A DNA stretch of 64,000 nucleotides, taken from NCBI RefSeq assembly GCF_021538615.1, contig NZ_JAJHIZ010000003.1, positions 3,162,001 to 3,226,000 of the forward strand. Direction: 5' to 3'. The notes under the pieces were generated by a model. That model was not told the origin of the DNA and searched no databases. It saw only the letters and a program-made list of their open reading frames with translations. The translations under genes were made by a program, and so were the position numbers. Source of the stretch: Niabella agricola (lineage in GTDB: Bacteria; Bacteroidota; Bacteroidia; Chitinophagales; Chitinophagaceae). Positions 17,489 through 26,844 of the stretch are shown piece by piece; position 1 is the first letter of the stretch; every line of letters begins with the position of its first letter.

Positions 17489-18925
17489 ATGACGAATAAG
17501 CACACACCGGTCTTTTTAATGCTTTGGGCAACGATGGGGTTTGCAGCACAGTGTAATAAAAACGGCAGCCCCGGAAGTACGCCTCCGGCGGCAATAAATG
17601 AAGCCGAAATCTGGCTTACAAAAGCAAATCAGTCAGCCTTACTCGAAAAACAATCCGGCGTTGTTACCGGTTTTGGAACGGTAAACAATGGCTTTCCCAA
17701 TATAGACATCGATGAAAACAAAAAATATCAGTCCATTGATGGATTTGGTTATACGCTAACCGGAGGAAGTGCACAGCTTATCAATAAGATGAACACCGCT
17801 TCTAAAACCGCATTGCTGCAGGAATTGTTCGCAAAAGATGCGGGGTCCATAACGATCAGCTACCTGCGCATTAGCATGGGCGCTTCCGATCTGGACGCAT
17901 CAGTATTTAGTTACAATGATCTGCCGGAGGGGCAAACAGATTCCGATCAGTTGAAGTTTAGCCTGTCCCCTGATAAGGACGCATTGATACCGCTGCTGAA
18001 GGAAATTCTTGCCATAAATCCTGCCATCAAAATCATTGCAACGCCCTGGAGTGCGCCGGTATGGATGAAGGATAATCAAAACAGCAAGGGCGGCAGCCTG
18101 AAGCCGGAATATCATGATTCCTATGCCACTTATTTTGTAAAGTACATACAAGCCATGAAAGCTGAAGGCATTATGATCGATGCCATTACACCGCAAAACG
18201 AACCCCTGCACCCCGGCAATAACCCCAGTATGTATATGACAGCCGAACAGCAAAGGGATTTTATAAAGAAAAGCCTGGGACCGGCATTCCGAACAGCCGG
18301 ATTAACCACCAGAATTATCGTGTACGATCATAATCTCGACCGTCCGGACTATCCGGCAGTCATCTACAGGGATGCGGAAGCTGCTAAGTACGTAGACGGA
18401 GCGGCGTTTCATCTTTATGCCGGTGATGTAGCAGGCATGGGTAACCTGCACAATGATTTTCCGGAGAAACAGCTCTATTTTACCGAACAATGGACGGGGG
18501 CTAAAGGTAGCTTTGACGGCGATCTGCAATGGCATGTAAAAAATGTAATCATTGGTACCATGCGCAACTGGAGCAAAACTGCATTAGAGTGGAACCTGGC
18601 CAATGATCCGTCTTATGGTCCGCATACAACCGGGGGCTGCACCGAATGTAAGGGCGCGCTTACGATTAATGGTTCCTCCGTTTCCCGCAATGTATCCTAC
18701 TATATTGTTGCACATGCCTCCAAATTTGTGCCCCCGGGTTCCGTAAGAATTGAAAGCAATATAGCAGGTCCTGTTCATAACGTGGCCTTTTTACGGCCGG
18801 ATGGAAAGAAGGTGCTGATAGCATTAAACGAAGCAGATACCCCCTATACCGTGAACATCCGATATAAAAACAAATGGGCACCGGTAACAATCGCCTCAAA
18901 ATCGGTAATGACAATGGTCTGGTAA
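17489..18925 (+). CDS. GH30 family glycoside hydrolase (beta-glucanase)
   Basis: A 478-residue GH30 enzyme with a (beta/alpha)8 barrel and C-terminal beta domain. The entry motif QSIDGFGYTLTG near residue 81 is typical. The acid/base is Glu238 in PQNEP and the nucleophile is Glu333 in YFTEQW. GH30 members with this pattern are beta-1,6-glucanases or glucosylceramidases; a glucanase fits the context. The N-terminus is hydrophobic up to AAQC at residue 22, a poor lipobox that may still be lipidated. It begins 15 bases after the first GH144 gene. The exact linkage cut (beta-1,6 or beta-1,3) cannot be settled by eye. Confidence 0.9.
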   Translation: MTNKHTPVFLMLWATMGFAAQCNKNGSPGSTPPAAINEAEIWLTKANQSALLEKQSGVVTGFGTVNNGFPNIDIDENKKYQSIDGFGYTLTGGSAQLINKMNTASKTALLQELFAKDAGSITISYLRISMGASDLDASVFSYNDLPEGQTDSDQLKFSLSPDKDALIPLLKEILAINPAIKIIATPWSAPVWMKDNQNSKGGSLKPEYHDSYATYFVKYIQAMKAEGIMIDAITPQNEPLHPGNNPSMYMTAEQQRDFIKKSLGPAFRTAGLTTRIIVYDHNLDRPDYPAVIYRDAEAAKYVDGAAFHLYAGDVAGMGNLHNDFPEKQLYFTEQWTGAKGSFDGDLQWHVKNVIIGTMRNWSKTALEWNLANDPSYGPHTTGGCTECKGALTINGSSVSRNVSYYIVAHASKFVPPGSVRIESNIAGPVHNVAFLRPDGKKVLIALNEADTPYTVNIRYKNKWAPVTIASKSVMTMVW

Positions 18926-19069
18926 ATAACCGGCCCCATAGATTTAAAAAAGGAATGGAAAGAGCGGAACCTGCGGCCTTTTTTTCATGGCTGGTGCAGC
19001 TTAAAAATGGACAACAAACTTGGCAGCAGCGCTTCCCGGTTGTAACTTCAGGAATCTTAAAGTCTAATT

Positions 19070-20416
19070 ATGTTGAGAATTATTGCGCTCTACGCTTTTC
19101 TGCTTACAGGTAATTATTCTTTTGCCCAGAAGCCGGCAGGCAGGTCCGATGCCATTCCGTATACTTTAAAGATCGATACACATATTTCCGATTCGGCATT
19201 AGTAGACCTTGTTCAGAAACAAACCCTGCGTTATTTCTGGGATTTTGCGCACCCGGTGAGCGGCATGGCGCGGGAGCGGAGCAACCGGTCCTTTGATTAC
19301 GGGCAGGAAGTGGTAACCACCGGCGGTACCGGTTTTGGTGTAATGGCCATTATTGCCGGTGTAAACCGTGGATGGATCGGACGGGATACGGCTACCCGGT
19401 TCCTGCTGAAAATGGTAAAATGGTTATCGAAGGCAGATTCCTATCACGGCGTGTTTCCCCATTGGTACGATGGTGCAACCGGCAAAACCATTCCTTTCAG
19501 CAGGAAGGATGACGGTGCCGATCTGGTGGAATCTTCCTTTTTATTACAGGGATTATTATGTGTACGCCAGTATTTTGATAAGGACCTTCCCCTGGAAAAA
19601 GAACTACGCGGCCGCATCAACGGGTTATGGAATGAGGTGGAATGGGACTGGTTTACCCGTGGCGGGCAGGAGGTGTTATACTGGCACTGGAGTCCCAATA
19701 ACGGGTGGGCCATGAATTTTCCGCTAAGGGGCTTCAATGAATGCCTGATCACCTATGTACTGGCTGCTTCTGCAGAACGCTATCCCGTAAGCCGGCAGGT
19801 GTACGACCGGGGCTGGGCACAGAGCAATTTTTTTAAGAACGGAAAAACGTTTTATAAATATATGTTGCCCCTTGGTTTTGATTACGGCGGACCGCTGTTC
19901 TTTTCGCATTATTCGTTCCTGGGATTAAGTCCCAAAGGATTAAAAGACCAGTACGCCGATTACTGGGTACAGAATCAAAACCATACGCTCATCAATTATG
20001 CATATTGTGTAGATAATCCAAAGGCATTTAAGGGCTATGGTGAACATTGCTGGGGGCTTACTGCCAGTGATGACCCTGATGGTTATGATGCACATCAGCC
20101 CGCCAATGACAATGGAACCATTACGCCTACGGCAGCCTTGTCGGCTTTCCCTTATACGCCGCAGCAATCGATGCAGGCGCTGCGGTATTTTTACGGAACG
20201 CTGGGTGATAAAATATGGACTGAATATGGGTTTACGGATGCCTTTAATGAAACAAAAGGCTGGTATGCAAAAAGCCATCTTGCTATTGACCAGGGCCCCA
20301 TTGTGGTCATGATCGAGAATTACCGTACCGGGCTGCTCTGGAATTTATTTATGAGCTGTTCCGAAATACAAAATGGCTTGAAGAAACTGGGTTTTGCAAA
20401 TGCCTACCAGCAATAA
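19070..20416 (+). CDS. GH144 endo-beta-1,2-glucanase-like enzyme, secreted
   Basis: A 448-residue GH144 paralogue with a cleavable signal peptide (residues 1-20, ending SFAQ). The catalytic domain spans about residues 45-445 and keeps the blocks YFWDFAHP, TTGGTGFG, DGADLVESSF, LYWHWSPNNGWAMN, GPLFFSHYSFLGL and DQGPIVVMIENYRTG. It has no Ig-like domain and no lipobox, so it is probably periplasmic, cutting imported oligosaccharides. The 144-base gap before it is the largest break inside this part of the locus. Its 3' end overlaps the next GH144 gene by 17 bases. Confidence 0.9.
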   Translation: MLRIIALYAFLLTGNYSFAQKPAGRSDAIPYTLKIDTHISDSALVDLVQKQTLRYFWDFAHPVSGMARERSNRSFDYGQEVVTTGGTGFGVMAIIAGVNRGWIGRDTATRFLLKMVKWLSKADSYHGVFPHWYDGATGKTIPFSRKDDGADLVESSFLLQGLLCVRQYFDKDLPLEKELRGRINGLWNEVEWDWFTRGGQEVLYWHWSPNNGWAMNFPLRGFNECLITYVLAASAERYPVSRQVYDRGWAQSNFFKNGKTFYKYMLPLGFDYGGPLFFSHYSFLGLSPKGLKDQYADYWVQNQNHTLINYAYCVDNPKAFKGYGEHCWGLTASDDPDGYDAHQPANDNGTITPTAALSAFPYTPQQSMQALRYFYGTLGDKIWTEYGFTDAFNETKGWYAKSHLAIDQGPIVVMIENYRTGLLWNLFMSCSEIQNGLKKLGFANAYQQ

Positions 20417-21665
20417 GCATATCAAACATAGGCCCCTTCTGCATTTAGAGGAAGCAGCATTGCTGGAACGGGTACAGCGGCAGACCTTTTCCTATTTCTG
20501 GGATTTTGCGCATCCTGCTTGTGGCCTGCCTAAGGAAAGAGATCATGAGCACTATAAGGATGTGATCACCACCGGAGGATCCGGCTTTGGGGTAATGACG
20601 CTGATCGTTGCCACAGAACGGAAATGGATCAACCGGGAGCAGGCGATCGCCCGTCTTTTAAAGATCCTTTCTTTTTTGGACCGGGCCGAAAAGCATCATG
20701 GGGCCTTCTCCCATTGGCTAAACGGACGAACCGGCAAAACCATACCGTTTGCAAAAAAAGATGACGGTGCAGACCTGGTGGAGACCGCCTTTTTATTTCA
20801 GGGCCTGTTAACGGTACGACAATATTTTAACCGGAGGAACAAAGAGGAGCAAACCATCCGGGCAATGATCACCAAACTCTGGAAACAGGTAGAATGGAGC
20901 TGGTTTACACGGGGGCGTGATGTATTGTACTGGCATTGGAGCCCCCAATACCGGTGGGCGATGAATTTACCCATTGAAGGATACAATGAAGCGTTGATCA
21001 CTTACATACTGGCGGCCGCGGCTCCGGAGCATTCTATTTCGAGGAAGATATATGAAACGGGATGGGCCCGGAGCGGCAACATGCGGAACGGGAACTTCTT
21101 TTATAAAACAAAGCTGCCACTGGGTCCCGATTTTGGCGGGCCTTTGTTTTTTGCCCATTACAGTTTTACCGGGCTGGATCCCCGTGGATTGAAAGATGCG
21201 TTTGCCGATTATGGAAAGCAAAACAAAGCTCATGTAACGATCAACTACCGGTATTGTGTAGATAACCCCAAAGGATATAAAAACTACGGCAAACACTCGT
21301 GGGGGTTATCTGCCTGTGATTATAAACGAAGATACCGGGAGCATTCCCCGGTAAAAGACAACGGCACCATTTGTTGTGCCGCAGCGCTTTCCAGTATGCC
21401 GTATCGTTCAAAGGAATCCCTGGCGGCCTTGCGGTATTTTTACGAGGTGCTGGGCGCTAAGATCTGGAGCCAATATGGCTTTTCGGAAAGTTATAACGAA
21501 ACAAGGAAATGGTTTGCCACTTCGCACCTGGCCATTAACCAGGGCGCTACCATCCTCATGATAGAGAACTACCGCACAGGGTTGTTATGGAAATGGTTTA
21601 TGAAAGACAAAGAGGTACAGCGGGGACTAAAGAAACTTGGATTTAAAAGCCCGCATCTGAAATGA
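20400..21665 (+). CDS. GH144-family enzyme without signal peptide
   Basis: The third GH144 paralogue, 421 residues from ATG 20400 (an in-frame TTG lies at 20394, and a stop at 20379 rules out anything further upstream). The N-terminus is MPTSNKHIKHRPLLHLEE, charged and without a hydrophobic core, so no Sec signal is present. The barrel blocks are intact: YFWDFAHP, TTGGSGFG, DGADLVETAF, LYWHWSPQYRWAMN, GPLFFAHYSFTGL, and NQGATILMIENYRTG near the end, the last one diverged from the DQGPIVVM of the others. It overlaps the preceding gene by 17 bases. It may act in the cytoplasm, or be a recently duplicated copy that lost its leader. Confidence 0.85.
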   Translation: MPTSNKHIKHRPLLHLEEAALLERVQRQTFSYFWDFAHPACGLPKERDHEHYKDVITTGGSGFGVMTLIVATERKWINREQAIARLLKILSFLDRAEKHHGAFSHWLNGRTGKTIPFAKKDDGADLVETAFLFQGLLTVRQYFNRRNKEEQTIRAMITKLWKQVEWSWFTRGRDVLYWHWSPQYRWAMNLPIEGYNEALITYILAAAAPEHSISRKIYETGWARSGNMRNGNFFYKTKLPLGPDFGGPLFFAHYSFTGLDPRGLKDAFADYGKQNKAHVTINYRYCVDNPKGYKNYGKHSWGLSACDYKRRYREHSPVKDNGTICCAAALSSMPYRSKESLAALRYFYEVLGAKIWSQYGFSESYNETRKWFATSHLAINQGATILMIENYRTGLLWKWFMKDKEVQRGLKKLGFKSPHLK

Positions 21666-21745
21666 TGTTACAGGAGCAAGATGGCGCAAATCAGTGCTTC
21701 CGCGTTTGCAGTGGCGAAAGAATAATTTCATCAAAAACAAGAGAA

Positions 21746-23503
21746 ATGAAAAAATATATATTGTTGCTCCTTCTGATCTTTGCTGTTTTAAAGGGGTCGG
21801 TAGCCCAAAGAACCTATTGCAATCCCATCAATATTGACTATGGGTATACGCCCATTCCTAATTTCAGCGAATGGGGACGGCACCGGGCCACGGCCGATCC
21901 GGTGATCGTAAACTACAAGGGCGATTACTACCTGTTCAGCACCAACCAATGGGGTTACTGGTGGAGCAGTGATCTGCTGAACTGGAACTTTGTTTCAAAA
22001 AAATTCCTGCGGCCATGGAATACCAATACCTATGATGAGCTTTGTGCACCAGCGGTGGGTATTGTTGGAGATACCATGCTGGTATTCGGTTCTACCTATA
22101 CCCGGAACTTTACACTCTGGATGAGCACTAACCCAAAAGAAAACGACTGGAAGCCGCTGGTAGATTCTTTTGAGATCGGAGGCTGGGATCCTGCATTCTT
22201 TACCGATGATGATGGCCGGTTTTATATGTACAATGGCAGCAGCAATGTATATCCCTTGTATGGCATTGAACTGAACCGGAAAACCTTTCAACCCACAGGC
22301 ACCCGCAAAGAAATGTATTTCCTGCAGGGCTGGAGATACGGATGGCAGCGGTTTGGGGAGTATATGGACAATACGTTTTTAGATGCATTTATTGAGGGCG
22401 CCTGGATGACCAAGCACAACGGAAAATATTATTTACAGTACGGGGCGCCGGGTACGGAATTCAGTGGCTATGCAGACGGGGTGGTCGTGGGCGACAGCCC
22501 ATTGGGACCTTTTACGCCGCAGTCGGATCCATATAGCATCAAACTCGGCGGCTTTATGCGGGGGGCCGGGCACGGCGCTACCTTCCAGGATAATTTTAAA
22601 AATTACTGGCATGTTTCCACCGGTATCATTTCTGTAAAGAACACATTTGAACGAAGGATCGGCATCTGGCCCTCGGGGTTTGACAAGGAAGGGGTGATGT
22701 ACTGTAATACGGCCTTTGGAGATTATCCCACCTACCTTCCATCATCGCTCGATGCGGAAGTGGGAGATACCATGCGATCGCTGTTTACGGGTTGGATGTT
22801 GTTGAACTATAACAAACCGGTGCAGGTTTCCTCCACGCTTGGTGATTATGCCCCGAACAATGCCGTAGATGAAAAGATCAAAACCTACTGGAGCGCCCAA
22901 ACGGGTAATAAAGGCGAGTGGATCCAATCGGACCTGGGCCATATATCTACCGTGCACGCGGTGCAGATCAACTATGCCGACCAGGATGTGGCCCCGGATC
23001 ATCTTGGAAAAATCGAGGGTCAGTTTCACCAATACCTGCTGTCTTATTCAACGGACGGCAAAAAATGGAAGCCATTGATCGATAAAAGCAATAATAAAAA
23101 GGATGTGCCGCATGATTATGTGGAGTTGGACAATCCCGTACAGGCACGGTTCATCCGGTTGGAGAATATACATATGCCCACCGGTACATTTGCCATCAGC
23201 GGCCTGCGGGTATTTGGCAATGGTAACGGCGCCAGACCGGCGGCTATAAAGGATTTTATCGTACTGCGCACCGAAAAAGACAAACGCAGCGCTTATATCA
23301 AATGGCGCCCGGTGGATAATGCCTATGCGTATAATATTTATTATGGAACAGCTCCGGATAAATTGTATACCTGCATTATGATACACGCTGATAACGAGTA
23401 TTGGATGAAGGCAATGGATGGATTGAAAACATATTATTACCGTATTGAGGCGGTTAACGAGAACGGCGTCAGTGAGCGGAGTGAAATCATTAAAGTAGAT
23501 TAA
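21746..23503 (+). CDS. GH43-like five-blade propeller protein with F5/8C and FN3 domains
   Basis: A 585-residue secreted protein. ATG 21746 (MKKYILLLLLI...) is chosen because it starts a clean signal peptide ending in VAQ; the longer reading from 21662 adds an unlikely hydrophilic leader. Residues about 20-340 resemble a GH43-type propeller (ADPVIVNYKGDYYLFST, WSSDLLNW, GWDPAFFTDDDGRFYMY, EGAWMTKHNGKYYLQYG). Residues about 375-510 are a discoidin/F5-8C-like carbohydrate-binding module (NAVDEKIKTYWSA, FIRLENIHMPTGTFAISGLRVFG). A fibronectin type III-like domain ends the protein. The propeller has the Asp of the first blade and acidic residues at the expected second and third places, but activity is unproven. 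It may trim side chains of the target glycan. Confidence 0.82.
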   Translation: MKKYILLLLLIFAVLKGSVAQRTYCNPINIDYGYTPIPNFSEWGRHRATADPVIVNYKGDYYLFSTNQWGYWWSSDLLNWNFVSKKFLRPWNTNTYDELCAPAVGIVGDTMLVFGSTYTRNFTLWMSTNPKENDWKPLVDSFEIGGWDPAFFTDDDGRFYMYNGSSNVYPLYGIELNRKTFQPTGTRKEMYFLQGWRYGWQRFGEYMDNTFLDAFIEGAWMTKHNGKYYLQYGAPGTEFSGYADGVVVGDSPLGPFTPQSDPYSIKLGGFMRGAGHGATFQDNFKNYWHVSTGIISVKNTFERRIGIWPSGFDKEGVMYCNTAFGDYPTYLPSSLDAEVGDTMRSLFTGWMLLNYNKPVQVSSTLGDYAPNNAVDEKIKTYWSAQTGNKGEWIQSDLGHISTVHAVQINYADQDVAPDHLGKIEGQFHQYLLSYSTDGKKWKPLIDKSNNKKDVPHDYVELDNPVQARFIRLENIHMPTGTFAISGLRVFGNGNGARPAAIKDFIVLRTEKDKRSAYIKWRPVDNAYAYNIYYGTAPDKLYTCIMIHADNEYWMKAMDGLKTYYYRIEAVNENGVSERSEIIKVD

Positions 23504-23525
23504 ATTCGCGTGCAGGTATTGCTCA

Positions 23526-23577
23526 CAGATTACACAGGTTTCTATAGAGGAGTATTAACAAGTTTTGTGTAAATCTG
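23526..23577. repeat. Imperfect inverted repeat between GH43-like and SGNH genes
   Basis: CAGATTACACA (23526-23536) and TGTGTAAATCTG (23566-23577) form an imperfect inverted repeat with a 29-base spacer. The sequence (CACAGATTACACAG ... AAATCTGCGAGAG) resembles a short intergenic repeat type found in many bacterial genomes. No T-run follows, so it is unlikely to be a terminator. Confidence 0.35.
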
Positions 23578-23654
23578 CGAGAGCGAAAAAAACGGAATGA
23601 TAGGTCCGCTTAAGCCGTAATGAGCGTATCAATTGAAAAGAATAAAATAAAAAC

Positions 23655-24311
23655 ATGAAGAAAATTTGTTTGCTTTTAGTATTGTTATCATTGTCTGTAA
23701 TGCGTGTATGGGCGCAGACTGCGCCGTTTTATAAAGACATCCAGCAGTTTAAAGTGCTTGATCAGCAACAGGCTCCGCCAAAAAAGGCAATCCTGTTTAT
23801 TGGTAGCTCTTCCTTTACCAAATGGAAAGATGTAGGAGATTACTTCCCGGGGTACACAATTATCAACCGGGGATTTGGAGGCTCAACCCTTAAGGACCTG
23901 ATTTATTATTTTAATGACCTGGTGCCCGTTTACCGGCCTCGGCAGATCGTGATCTACTGTGGCGAGAATGACCTGGCGAACGATCAAACACCCGCTGATA
24001 GCGCCGTCAGCCGGTTTAAACAGTTATACCGCCTGATCCGTGGATATAATAAAAAGGTACCGGTTGATTTTATCTCGATCAAACCCAGCCCGGTTCGTGC
24101 CAAATATTTTACCAAGGTACAGGAGGCCAATGCTGGCATCAAGGCGTTTATCAGCACTCAAAAACATACACGGTATATCGATGTATTTCCCGCTATGCTG
24201 GGTGAAAACGGCAAACCGATGCCACATATTTTCCTGGGTGACAGCCTGCATATGAATGCCGGCGGTTACCAGATCTGGCAGAAGATCATGCAGCCTTACC
24301 TGAAAAAATAG
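23655..24311 (+). CDS. SGNH/GDSL-family hydrolase, secreted
   Basis: A 218-residue secreted esterase-type hydrolase. The signal peptide ends at VWAQ (residue 21). SGNH blocks are all present: block I GSSSFTKW around residue 50 with the likely nucleophile Ser52, block II NRGFGGS with Gly, block III GENDL with Asn, and block V DSLHMN with the catalytic Asp/His near residue 200. Family members remove acetyl or other acyl groups from sugars or lipids. In this locus it would deacylate the glycan (for example acetyl or succinyl groups) so that the glucanases can act; that assignment is inference. Confidence 0.88.
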   Translation: MKKICLLLVLLSLSVMRVWAQTAPFYKDIQQFKVLDQQQAPPKKAILFIGSSSFTKWKDVGDYFPGYTIINRGFGGSTLKDLIYYFNDLVPVYRPRQIVIYCGENDLANDQTPADSAVSRFKQLYRLIRGYNKKVPVDFISIKPSPVRAKYFTKVQEANAGIKAFISTQKHTRYIDVFPAMLGENGKPMPHIFLGDSLHMNAGGYQIWQKIMQPYLKK

Positions 24312-24363
24312 AGCGCGGGCATTACCGTATGCACCCCGCAGTATTCAATAAAAATCTGGAACC

Positions 24364-26697
24364 ATGATAAAGAGAAACAAAATCAACAGGCGCCGGTACA
24401 CTCAAAAAGTATTGCTGTTCCTGATCCTGCTGGCCGTTACTGTAGCCGGAGCCTATGCACAAACCAATGCTGCAAAGCCGGATAGCCGGATGAACGCGTT
24501 TATCACCACGCTGATGAGCAAGATGACGCTGGAAGAGAAAATCGGTCAGTTGAACCTGCCCAGTGCCGGGGAGTTCACAACCGGTACTGCCACCAACTCG
24601 GATATCGGTAAAAATGTAAAGGAAGGCCGGGTTGGCGGACTATTCAATATCAAGGGCGTAGAAAAAATAAAAGCGATCCAGAAAGTAGCCGTTGAAGAAA
24701 GCCGCATGAAGATCCCTATGTTGTTCGGGATGGATGTGATCCACGGTTATGAAACCACCTTTCCCATACCACTGGGACTTTCCTGCACCTGGAATATGAA
24801 AGCCATAGAACAGTCGGCACGGATTGCGGCTATTGAAGCCAGCGCGGATGGTATTTCCTGGACCTTCAGTCCTATGGTGGATATTGCCCGGGATCCCCGG
24901 TGGGGCAGGGTTTCGGAAGGAAACGGGGAAGATCCCTACCTGGGGTCGCAGATCGCGAAAGCAATGGTAACAGGATACCAGGGCGACTACTCAAAAAACA
25001 GCCATATCATGGCCTGTGTAAAACACTACGCCCTGTATGGTGCTGCAGAAGCAGGGCGGGATTATAATACAGTAGACATGAGTCATCTTCGCATGTACAA
25101 TGAATATTTTCCGCCGTATAAAGCAGCAGTAGATGCAGGGGTGGGCAGTGTGATGGCTTCCTTTAATGTGGTAGACGGTATCCCGGCAACCGGTAACCGG
25201 TGGCTGCTCACCGATGTGTTGCGGAAACAATGGGGTTTCAACGGCTTTGTGGTAACCGATTATACAGGGATCAATGAAATGATCGATCACGGTATGGGAG
25301 ACCTCCAGGCTGTTTCGGCCCTGGCGCTGAAAGCTGGTGTGGATATGGATATGGTAGGCGAAGGTTTTTTAAAAACGCTGAAGAAGTCGCTGGAAGGAAA
25401 AAAGATCACACTGGCCGAAATCAATACAGCCTGCCGCAATGTACTGGTAGCAAAATACAAGCTGGGTTTGTTTGCGGATCCGTATAAATATTGCAATGAA
25501 CAGCGTGCAAAAACCGAGATCTATACATCAGAGCACCGCAATGTTGCGCGACAGATCGCTGCTGAAAGTTTTGTGCTGTTGAAAAATGAAGGCAATGTGT
25601 TGCCGTTAAAAAAAACAGCTAAGATTGCCCTGGTGGGGCCCCTGGCCGATGCTGCCAATAATATGGCGGGTACCTGGAGCGTGGCCACTGTGCAGGACCG
25701 TTCCATTTCTGTTCTGGCAGGCTTAAAAGCAGCACTGGGTGATAAGGCCACTGTGCAGTATGCCAAGGGGTGTAACCTTACGGGAGATGCCGATCTGGAG
25801 GAGCGGGCTACCATGTTTGGAAAAACACTGAACCGCGAACGGGATACGCGTACCCCGGAAACTATGAAGGAGGAGGCCCTGAAGCTGGCTGCGGAATCGG
25901 ATGTGATAGTTGCTGCTGTGGGCGAGTCTGCCGAATTTAGCGGTGAAAGCAGCAGCCGAACCGATTTGAATATTCCACATATACAGCAGGATTTGTTGAA
26001 AGCCTTGCTGAAAACCGGAAAACCCGTGGTATTGGTGCTGTTTACCGGACGTCCGCTCACCCTGAACTGGGAGCAGAAAAATATACCGGCGATCCTGAAC
26101 GTATGGTTTGGAGGTTCGGAGGCAGGTGCTGCGATCGCAGATGTGTTATTCGGAGATGTAAACCCTTCCGGGAAACTGACCATGTCCTTTCCGCAAAATG
26201 TGGGACAAATTCCGCTTTATTACGCCCATCTGAATACGGGCAGACCGCTGCCGGAGGGTAAATGGTTTCAGAAGTTCCGGTCCAATTATCTGGATGTTTC
26301 CAATGACCCGCTGTACCCGTTTGGTTATGGCATCGGGTATTCGGCATTTACCTACGGTGATCTTAGGTTGAGCCATAAATCACTGAAAGGGAACCAGGAA
26401 TTAAAGGCCTCCATCACGCTTACCAACAGTGGAAAATATGATGGAGCCGAAGTGGTGCAGTTGTATATCCGCGACCTGGTGGGATCGGTAAGCCGGCCCG
26501 TAAAAGAGCTGAAAGGCTTTCAGAAAGTTTGGCTAAAGGCTGGCGAATCCAAAACCGTTACGTTTGAGATAACCACCGAAGATCTGAAATTTTACAATAG
26601 CCAGTTAAAATACGATTGGGAGCCCGGTGCATTCGAGATTATGATCGGGGGTAATTCCAGGGATGTGAAGAGGGAGCAGGTGAACTGGGAGAAATAG
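24364..26697 (+). CDS. bglX: GH3 beta-glucosidase (BglX-like), periplasmic
   Basis: A 777-residue exo-acting beta-glucosidase that would release glucose from oligosaccharides in the periplasm. The signal peptide ends at AYAQ (residue 33). The N-terminal GH3 barrel holds FGMDVIHGYETTFPIP, KHYALYGAAEAGRDYN and the nucleophile Asp299 in GFVVTDYTG. The alpha/beta sandwich domain follows (about 400-620), with the likely acid/base region around GESAEFSGESSSR, and the C-terminal fibronectin-like domain (VVQLYIRDLVGSVSRPVKELKGF) completes it. This is the full BglX architecture. It starts 52 bases after the SGNH gene and is the last gene of the locus before a terminator hairpin. Confidence 0.95.
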   Translation: MIKRNKINRRRYTQKVLLFLILLAVTVAGAYAQTNAAKPDSRMNAFITTLMSKMTLEEKIGQLNLPSAGEFTTGTATNSDIGKNVKEGRVGGLFNIKGVEKIKAIQKVAVEESRMKIPMLFGMDVIHGYETTFPIPLGLSCTWNMKAIEQSARIAAIEASADGISWTFSPMVDIARDPRWGRVSEGNGEDPYLGSQIAKAMVTGYQGDYSKNSHIMACVKHYALYGAAEAGRDYNTVDMSHLRMYNEYFPPYKAAVDAGVGSVMASFNVVDGIPATGNRWLLTDVLRKQWGFNGFVVTDYTGINEMIDHGMGDLQAVSALALKAGVDMDMVGEGFLKTLKKSLEGKKITLAEINTACRNVLVAKYKLGLFADPYKYCNEQRAKTEIYTSEHRNVARQIAAESFVLLKNEGNVLPLKKTAKIALVGPLADAANNMAGTWSVATVQDRSISVLAGLKAALGDKATVQYAKGCNLTGDADLEERATMFGKTLNRERDTRTPETMKEEALKLAAESDVIVAAVGESAEFSGESSSRTDLNIPHIQQDLLKALLKTGKPVVLVLFTGRPLTLNWEQKNIPAILNVWFGGSEAGAAIADVLFGDVNPSGKLTMSFPQNVGQIPLYYAHLNTGRPLPEGKWFQKFRSNYLDVSNDPLYPFGYGIGYSAFTYGDLRLSHKSLKGNQELKASITLTNSGKYDGAEVVQLYIRDLVGSVSRPVKELKGFQKVWLKAGESKTVTFEITTEDLKFYNSQLKYDWEPGAFEIMIGGNSRDVKREQVNWEK

Positions 26698-26733
26698 TGA
26701 TCTGGAAGTGGATGTAAAAGGAGCGCGGCTGCA

Positions 26734-26775
26734 TGTAGCACTTTTTTTGTAGCAAAAAAAATGCTACAGATTTTT
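26734..26775 (+). terminator. Hairpin terminator closing the glucan locus
   Basis: Arms 26734-26749 and 26753-26768 pair over 16 positions with one C/A mismatch and a three-base loop. TGTAGCA/TGCTACA caps flank T7/A8 tracts, and TTTTT follows at 26771-26775. It lies between the GH3 gene and the convergent gene on the other strand, so it may stop transcription from both sides. A further TGCTACA copy follows at 26777-26783. Confidence 0.75.
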
Positions 26776-26844
26776 ATGCTACAAAATTGCCGGGTTTTAT
26801 CCGACATACTTCCCCGGAAGTGTTAAGCCGGCCGGATCGGGGTG

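Noticed and set aside
18946..18984. AAAAAAGG ... CCTTTTTT inverted repeat after the GH30 gene as a terminator
   Set aside because: The stem is eight bp and almost only A/T, with a 23-base loop, so a terminator is not well supported; the locus probably continues through it.
21662..21745. N-terminal extension of the GH43-like protein
   Set aside because: It is hydrophilic, overlaps the GH144 stop and would hide the clear signal peptide that starts at 21746.
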